The translations under genes were made by a program, and so were the position numbers. The notes under the pieces were generated by a model. It saw only the letters and a list, made by a program, of their open reading frames with translations. It did no database searches and was not told where the DNA came from. Shown piece after piece: positions 58,785-64,000 of a stretch of 64,000 nucleotides of DNA (positions within the stretch are counted from its first letter, which is position 1; every line of letters starts with the position of its first letter). The DNA is from Curtobacterium sp. MMLR14_010. GTDB lineage: Bacteria > Actinomycetota > Actinomycetes > Actinomycetales > Microbacteriaceae. The stretch spans positions 300,192-364,191 of the forward strand of contig NZ_MJGV01000002.1 of NCBI RefSeq assembly GCF_001865015.1. Reading direction: 5' to 3'.

Positions 58785-58845
58785 ATCTGTTTGTGCATTT
58801 TTATCCCCGGATGTGTTTGTTTGTCAACGCGGATCGATGTATGGT
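58785..58845 (+). promoter_or_regulatory. ptsI promoter with candidate DeoR operators
   Basis: Two AT-rich direct repeats of AT(C/G)TGTTTGT (from 58785 and from 58811, 26 bp apart) precede -10 TATGGT (58840-58845). The -35 region TTGTTT (58817-58822) has a 17-nt spacer and lies in the second repeat. Confidence 0.5.
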
Positions 58846-58937
58846 GCTCCAAGCCGCACGGGCGTGGTCCGTCCGTGTCGCTGTGCACAGAACGGAACCA
58901 CCCCACCGCAAGCGCGTGTGAGATGAAGGAGTCTCGA

Positions 58938-60593
58938 ATGTCCGAACTGCTCGGAACCGGCGTCGGCCGAGGAGTTGCCCACGGCACCGTGCTCCGGATG
59001 GCGGACCCGCTCGGCGAACCGTCGACCGCACCGCTCGAGGGCTCGTCGGACGACGCGAAGCAGGCCGTGCACGCAGCGCTCGCCGCCGTGGCGGAGGACC
59101 TCACGAAGCGCGGGCAGCTCGCCGGTGGCGACGCCCAGGCCGTGCTCGAGGCCCAGGCGCTCATGGCGCAGGACCCCACCCTCCTCGACGACGTGCACGC
59201 CCGCATCGACGGCGGCACGAACGCCGAGCGTGCCGTGTACGAGGCCTTCGCGCAGTTCCGCGACCTGCTCGTCGGCATGGGCGGCTACATGGGGGAGCGC
59301 GCCACCGACCTCGACGATGTCGCCCAGCGCATCGTCGCCAAGCTCCGCGGGGTCCACGCACCCGGTGTCCCCGAGTCGGACACCCCCTTCGTGCTCGTCG
59401 CCCGCGACCTCGCGCCGGCGGACACCGCACTCCTCGACCTCGAGAAGGTCCTCGCGCTCGTCACCCGAGACGGCGGACCGACCTCGCACACCGCGATCCT
59501 CGCCCGCGCCAAGGGCATCACCGCCATCGTCGGCGTGACCGGCGCGGACGACCTCACCGACGGGCAGGCCGTCGTCGTCGACGCCGCCGCCGGCACGGTC
59601 GTCACCGAGCCCTCCGCCGAACTCGTCGCCGACGTCGAGCAGCGCATCGCCGACCGCCTCGCCGCCGCCGCGGCACCGCTCACCGCCGGGGCCCTGGCCG
59701 ACGGCCACGTCGTGCCGCTGCTGGCGAACCTCGGCAGCCCGGCCGACGCCTCCGGCGCCGTCGCTCTCGGTGCGGAGGGCGTGGGGCTCTTCCGCACCGA
59801 GTTCCTCTTCCTCGACTCCCCGAAGGCGCCGACCGTCGACGAGCAGAAGGCCTCGTACGTCCAGCTCCTCGCGGCGTTCCCGGGGAAGAAGGTCGTGGTC
59901 CGGGCGCTCGACGCCGGTGCCGACAAGCCGCTGCCGTTCCTCACCGACAAGGACGAGGAGAACCCGGCGCTCGGTCGCCGCGGACTCCGGGCGCTCCGGA
60001 ACCACCCCGAGGTGCTCCGCGACCAGCTCACCGCGCTCGCCCAGGCCGACGCCGAGACCGAGGCGGACCTCTGGGTCATGGCCCCGATGGTCGCCGACGC
60101 CGAGGAGACCGAGTACTTCGTCGACCTGGCCCGCGAGCTCGGGATCCGCACGGCCGGCGTGATGGCCGAGGTCCCCTCGCTCGCGCTGATGGCCGAGCAG
60201 GTCTTCGTCTCCGCCGACTTCGTGTCCATCGGCACGAACGACCTGACCCAGTACACGATGGCCGCCGACCGCATGCTCGGCACCGTCGCGAGCTACCAGG
60301 ACCCCTGGCACCCCGCCGTCCTGCGCCTGGTCGCGCAGCTCGGCAGTGCCGGAGCCGACGCCGGCAAGGCCGTGGGCATCTGCGGCGAGGCGGCGGCTGA
60401 CCCGCTCCTCGCGGTCGTGCTCGTCGGCCTCGGCGCCACCACCCTCTCCATGACCCCCGCGGCCCTCGCCGACGTGCGTGCCGAACTCGGCAGGCACACC
60501 CTCGACGAGGCCCGCGAGATGGCCCAGGCGGCACTCGCCGCGTCCACGGCGGCGGCCGCGAAGTCCGCCGCGGCGGCCGCACACGCCGCCTGA
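58938..60593 (+). CDS. ptsI: PTS enzyme I (PEP-protein phosphotransferase)
   Basis: Transfers phosphate from PEP to HPr. 551 aa from ATG 58938, six bases after AAGGAG (58926-58931). The active-site histidine is H184 in GGPTSHTAIL. PEP-binding segments are EGVGLFRTEFLF and FVSIGTNDLTQYTMAADR, and GICGEAA carries the C-terminal catalytic Cys. The C-terminus ends in an Ala-rich tail. First gene of the ptsI-mtlA-mtlF-mtlD run. Confidence 0.95.
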   Translation: MSELLGTGVGRGVAHGTVLRMADPLGEPSTAPLEGSSDDAKQAVHAALAAVAEDLTKRGQLAGGDAQAVLEAQALMAQDPTLLDDVHARIDGGTNAERAVYEAFAQFRDLLVGMGGYMGERATDLDDVAQRIVAKLRGVHAPGVPESDTPFVLVARDLAPADTALLDLEKVLALVTRDGGPTSHTAILARAKGITAIVGVTGADDLTDGQAVVVDAAAGTVVTEPSAELVADVEQRIADRLAAAAAPLTAGALADGHVVPLLANLGSPADASGAVALGAEGVGLFRTEFLFLDSPKAPTVDEQKASYVQLLAAFPGKKVVVRALDAGADKPLPFLTDKDEENPALGRRGLRALRNHPEVLRDQLTALAQADAETEADLWVMAPMVADAEETEYFVDLARELGIRTAGVMAEVPSLALMAEQVFVSADFVSIGTNDLTQYTMAADRMLGTVASYQDPWHPAVLRLVAQLGSAGADAGKAVGICGEAAADPLLAVVLVGLGATTLSMTPAALADVRAELGRHTLDEAREMAQAALAASTAAAAKSAAAAAHAA

Positions 60594-60735
60594 CCCAGCA
60601 CCAACCAGCACGACCAGCACCAACCAGCACCGACCAGCACGACCAGCAGAACCCGTACCAGACACAGCAGAACCCGCACCGAACAGCACCAACCCGTCCC
60701 CTCCACGCAGCAGCACCACCACACAGAAAGTCACC
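60594..60735 (+). repeat. A/C-rich CCAGCAC repeat between ptsI and mtlA
   Basis: The 146-nt gap has at least six close repeats of ACCAGCAC(C/G)A followed by more A/C-rich sequence, almost without T or G runs. The mRNA here would be unstructured. No clear ribosome site precedes mtlA. Confidence 0.75.
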
Positions 60736-60739
60736 GCAC

Positions 60740-62296
60740 ATGACAACGTCGTCCGTTGCAGCGCCAGACGCCCCCGCCCAGTCGCGGGGTGGCGCACGCG
60801 TCGCCGTTCAGAAGTTCGGCACGTTCCTCTCCGGCATGGTCATGCCCAACATCGCGATCTTCATCGCGTGGGGCATCATCACCGCCTTCTTCATCGAGAC
60901 CGGCTGGACGCCCGTGGGCATCCTCGGCGGCTTCGGTGAGACGAACGGCGTCGCGAACGTCGGACTCGTCGGCCCGATCCTGACCTACCTCATCCCGCTC
61001 GCGATCGCGATCCAGGGCGGCCGGATGGTCTACGAGACCCGCGGCGCCGTCGTCGGGTCGATCATGACCATGGGCGTCATCATCGGTGCCAGCGGCACCA
61101 CGATGATCCTCGGCGCGATGATCTGTGGCCCGCTCGGTGCCTACCTGATCAAGCAGGTCGACCGCATCTGGGACGGCAAGATCAAGCCCGGCTTCGAGAT
61201 GCTCGTGAACAACTACGCGGCCGGCATCCTCGGCTTCGTGCTCGCGATGATCGGCTTCTTCTGGCTCGCCCCGCTGTTCAAGCTCATCGCCGAGGGCCTC
61301 GGCGACGCCGTGAACTTCCTCGTGCAGCACTCCCTGCTGCCCGTCGCGAGCATCATCATCGAGCCCGCCAAGGTCTTCTTCCTCAACAACGCGATCAACC
61401 ACGGCGTGCTCGACCAGCTCGGTGCGCAGCAGGTCCAGGACTCGGGCAAGAGCATCCTGTTCCTGCTCGAGGCGAACCCCGGCCCCGGCCTGGGCATCCT
61501 GCTGGCCTTCACCTTCTTCGGTGTCGGCATCGCCCGCTCGACCGCTCCCGGCGCGATCATCATCCAGTTCTTCGGCGGCATCCACGAGATCTACTTCCCG
61601 TACGTGCTGCAGAAGCCGATCCTGTTCATCGCCGTCATCCTCGGTGGTGCGACCGGTGTCGCCACGAACGTCGCCTTCAAGTCCGGCCTCGTCGCCCCGG
61701 CGTCGCCCGGCTCGATCTTCGCGGTGCTCGGTGCCACGGAGCGCAACAGCTTCCTCGGCGTCATCCTCTCGGTGATCCTGTCGGCCGCGGTGTCCTTCGC
61801 CGTCGCGTCCTTCTTCCTCATCGCCACCCGCAAGCGCGACCTCGCCGCCGGCAACGCCGGTGACATGAGCGCCGCGATGGCCAAGCTCCAGGCGAACAAG
61901 GGCCGCGACGTCAACGCCGCGACCTCGGGTCTGCTCGGCAACAACGCGCCCCGCAACGACGAGGAGACCGAGGCCGCCTTCGGTGGCGTCGGTTCCGGCA
62001 CCGCCACGGCGACGCGCGTCGAGAACGTCGTCTTCGCCTGCGACGCCGGCATGGGCTCGAGCGCCATGGGCGCCAGCGTCCTCCGCAACAAGATCAAGAA
62101 GGCCGGCATCGAGGGCGTCACCGTCGTCAACAAGGCCATCGCGAACCTGTCGGGCGACGAGGACCTCATCATCACGCAGGAGGAACTGACCCCCCGCGCG
62201 AAGCAGAAGAACCCGGGCGCGCAGCACGTGTCGGTCGGCAACTTCATGAACGCACCGCAGTACGACCAGGTCGTCGACCAGCTGAAGAACCAGTAA
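60740..62296 (+). CDS. mtlA: PTS mannitol transporter subunit IICB
   Basis: Membrane permease plus phosphocarrier domain for mannitol. 518 aa. The IIC domain (about 20-375) has eight or so hydrophobic segments including GIHEIYFPYVL, whose Glu is conserved for substrate binding. The cytoplasmic IIB domain starts near RVENVVFACDAGMGSSAMGAS with the phosphorylated Cys. EIIA is encoded separately by mtlF. Confidence 0.95.
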   Translation: MTTSSVAAPDAPAQSRGGARVAVQKFGTFLSGMVMPNIAIFIAWGIITAFFIETGWTPVGILGGFGETNGVANVGLVGPILTYLIPLAIAIQGGRMVYETRGAVVGSIMTMGVIIGASGTTMILGAMICGPLGAYLIKQVDRIWDGKIKPGFEMLVNNYAAGILGFVLAMIGFFWLAPLFKLIAEGLGDAVNFLVQHSLLPVASIIIEPAKVFFLNNAINHGVLDQLGAQQVQDSGKSILFLLEANPGPGLGILLAFTFFGVGIARSTAPGAIIIQFFGGIHEIYFPYVLQKPILFIAVILGGATGVATNVAFKSGLVAPASPGSIFAVLGATERNSFLGVILSVILSAAVSFAVASFFLIATRKRDLAAGNAGDMSAAMAKLQANKGRDVNAATSGLLGNNAPRNDEETEAAFGGVGSGTATATRVENVVFACDAGMGSSAMGASVLRNKIKKAGIEGVTVVNKAIANLSGDEDLIITQEELTPRAKQKNPGAQHVSVGNFMNAPQYDQVVDQLKNQ

Positions 62297-62331
62297 CACC
62301 GCTCGTCCACCAGCGAGCAAGTGCACGATGG

Positions 62332-62357
62332 AGAGGGGGCGGGCAACCGCCCCCTCT
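62332..62357 (+). promoter_or_regulatory. GNRA-tetraloop hairpin between mtlA and mtlF
   Basis: A perfect 11-bp stem (AGAGGGGGCGG / CCGCCCCCTCT) is closed by GCAA. It follows the mtlA stop by 35 nt and precedes the mtlF ribosome site. It is likely an mRNA-stability or attenuation element. Confidence 0.55.
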
Positions 62358-62387
62358 TCCACATCCACGAACCGAGGAGAACCACAG

Positions 62388-62825
62388 ATGCCCGTCCTGC
62401 AGGAGAGCCAGATCCGGATCCACACCGAGGACACCGCCCCGACCAAGTCGGAGGCGATGAAGGAGGCCGCCGAGATCCTCGAGGCCGCCGGCGCGGTCAC
62501 GGGCGACTACTACCCGGCCATGCTCGAGCGCGAGAAGACCGTCTCGACCTACATGGGCAACTTCCTCGCCATCCCGCACGGCACGAACGACGCGAAGGAC
62601 GCCATCAAGTCCTCCGCGCTGTCGTTCATCCGCTACGCGGCACCGATCGACTGGGACGGCAACGAGGTCCGCTTCGTGGTGGGCATCGCCGGCGTCAACA
62701 ACGAGCACCTCGACATCCTGTCGAAGATCGCGATCGTCTTCTCCGACGAGGACGAGGTCCAGAAGCTGACCGACGCCCCCGACACCGCGGCGATCCTCGC
62801 GATCCTCGGCGAGGTCAACGAGTGA
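62388..62825 (+). CDS. mtlF: PTS mannitol-specific EIIA
   Basis: 145 aa from ATG 62388 with GAGGAGA upstream. Receives phosphate from HPr at H64 (AIPHGTNDAK), the conserved EIIA-Mtl site. GNFLAIPHG and FVVGIAGVNNEHL match the family. The TGA overlaps the GTG of mtlD. Confidence 0.95.
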   Translation: MPVLQESQIRIHTEDTAPTKSEAMKEAAEILEAAGAVTGDYYPAMLEREKTVSTYMGNFLAIPHGTNDAKDAIKSSALSFIRYAAPIDWDGNEVRFVVGIAGVNNEHLDILSKIAIVFSDEDEVQKLTDAPDTAAILAILGEVNE

Positions 62826-63973
62826 GCACCGCCGTCCACTTCGGTGCCGGCAACATCGGCCGCGGCTTCGTCGGGCTCCTGCTGCACGAGGCCGGCTACG
62901 AGGTCGTCTTCGCCGACGTCGCCGCCCCGGTCATCGACGCCCTCGCGGCCGCCGACTCGTACACCGTGCACGAGGTCGGCACCGGTGCCCAGGACCACGA
63001 GGTCACGAACTTCCGTGCGCTCAACAGCGCCCAGGACGAGCCAGCCGTCGTCGCCGAGATCGCCACGGCGGACATCGTCACCTGCGCCGTCGGGCCCAAC
63101 GTCCTGAAGTTCATCGCGCCGGTCATCGCCGCCGCGCTCCAGCAGCGCGACGCCGACGCGGCGCCGATCGCCGTGATGGCGTGCGAGAACGCCCTGAACG
63201 CGACCGACCGTCTCCGCGAGTTCGTCGTCGAGGCCCTGCCCGCCGACGTCCGCGACGCCGCCCTCGCCAAGGCCGTCTTCGCGAACACCGCGGTCGACCG
63301 CATCGTCCCGGCGCAGCCCGAGGGCGGCGGCCTCGACGTCACCGTCGAGACCTACTTCGAGTGGGCCATCGACCGCACGCCGTTCCACGGCACCGAGCCG
63401 GAGATCCCCGGCGTGCACTACGTCGACGGCCTGGCCGCGTCCATCGAGCGGAAGCTCTTCACGGTGAACACCGGGCACGCCACCGTCGCGTACCACGGCT
63501 TCCTCGCCGGGGCGGACAAGATCTCCGACGCGGTCGCGATCCCCGCCGTGCGCTCCGCGCTCGAGTCGGTGCTCGGCGAGACGAGCGACCTGCTGGTCCG
63601 TCGCCACGAGCTCGACCCCGAGGTGCACCGCGCCTACGTGGCCGCGATCATCGCGCGCTTCGAGAACCCGCACCTGCCCGACACCGTCACGCGCGTCGGC
63701 CGTCAGCCGCTCCGCAAGCTGTCCCGCGACGAGCGGTTCGTCTCACCGGCCGCCGCCCTCGCCGAGGAGGGCACCGAGCCGGTGGCACTCCTCGACGCCA
63801 TGGGCGCCGCGCTCCGGTTCGACGTCGCGGACGACGAGCAGAGCGTCGAGCTGCAGGCGCTCCTCGCCTCCGACCGTGCGGACGCCGACATCGCGTCCGA
63901 GATCACGGGCCTGGACGCCGAGCACCCGCTGCACGCCGCGTTCACCGACCGGGTGCACACCGCGCGTTCCTGA
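62822..63973 (+). CDS. mtlD: Mannitol-1-phosphate 5-dehydrogenase
   Basis: Oxidises mannitol-1-phosphate to fructose-6-phosphate with NAD. 383 aa from GTG 62822, overlapping mtlF by 4 nt. The Rossmann motif VHFGAGNIGRGFVG is at the N-terminus. ERKLFTVNTGHATVAYHGFLAG holds the catalytic Lys and substrate-binding His residues. The operon ends here with a copy of the dispersed palindrome. Confidence 0.95.
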   Translation: MSTAVHFGAGNIGRGFVGLLLHEAGYEVVFADVAAPVIDALAAADSYTVHEVGTGAQDHEVTNFRALNSAQDEPAVVAEIATADIVTCAVGPNVLKFIAPVIAAALQQRDADAAPIAVMACENALNATDRLREFVVEALPADVRDAALAKAVFANTAVDRIVPAQPEGGGLDVTVETYFEWAIDRTPFHGTEPEIPGVHYVDGLAASIERKLFTVNTGHATVAYHGFLAGADKISDAVAIPAVRSALESVLGETSDLLVRRHELDPEVHRAYVAAIIARFENPHLPDTVTRVGRQPLRKLSRDERFVSPAAALAEEGTEPVALLDAMGAALRFDVADDEQSVELQALLASDRADADIASEITGLDAEHPLHAAFTDRVHTARS

Positions 63974-63984
63974 CGCAGCCACAT

Positions 63985-64000
63985 GACGGACGGGAGGCTC
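63985..64000 (+). terminator. Left arm of a palindromic repeat after mtlD (cut by window end)
   Basis: GACGGACGGGAGGCTC begins 12 nt after the mtlD stop and matches the left arm of the 51480-51523 palindrome. The rest lies outside the window. Confidence 0.55.

Overview
The window is a high-GC actinobacterial chromosome segment. Gene content points to Microbacteriaceae, most likely Curtobacterium or a close relative: an LAXTG-type sortase signal, an Rv2578c-family radical SAM protein, an alpha/beta aspartokinase, Mqo, a 6C RNA, a compact Tad locus and many GTG starts. This is inference from gene content; no 16S gene is present. I see no insertion sequence, prophage, CRISPR array or replication origin.

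Layout. 1-5.9 kb is the 3' part of a giant Ig-repeat, wall-anchored surface protein. 6.1-12.1 kb carries dnaX-recR and then lysC-asd. 12.2-14.9 kb carries mqo and a radical SAM gene behind a perfect LexA box. 15-18.8 kb is a four-gene overlapping run: histidine kinase, degenerate kinase-like membrane protein, LuxR-type response regulator and tdk. 19-26 kb is more accessory: a flavin-dependent oxidoreductase, two small secreted proteins of unknown function, a lipoprotein, and a 1320-aa secreted protein joining a lytic-transglycosylase-like domain to an SGNH esterase. 26.2-32.7 kb has tRNA-Pro, a metallophosphoesterase overlapping a bifunctional PASTA-containing PBP, a small DUF4177-like protein overlapping RidA, and acs. 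A 6C RNA lies at about 33.0 kb. 33.4-41.1 kb is a minimal Tad locus running into topA-tmk-holB. 41.2-49.1 kb has tRNA-Thr, a GH16-like protein, a tandem-duplicated HAD acid phosphatase, a Gfo/Idh/MocA oxidoreductase, DacB, nicotinamidase and GabD. 49.1-57.4 kb, all on the minus strand, has an ABC exporter with its small HTH regulator, an MHS-type MFS transporter, ribA, ribD, a GNAT, trpS and xth. 57.5-64 kb is a self-contained mannitol PTS locus (ptsH, DeoR regulator, ptsI, mtlA, mtlF, mtlD).

How it is expressed. Adjacent genes are often coupled by ATGA/GTGA overlaps; a 14-codon minicistron even bridges tmk and holB. At least eleven genes have a -10-like hexamer 6-8 nt before the start codon, which predicts leaderless mRNAs. 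Where leaders exist, clear Shine-Dalgarno sequences are seen. Many transcription units end in a related long G/C-rich palindrome (core GGACGGGAGGC, often with GTGCCAGCTGGCAC at the centre) without a U-tract. This dispersed family, the transglycosylase-esterase fusion, the SOS-controlled radical SAM gene and the operator-bearing HTH/ABC locus are the most interesting items.
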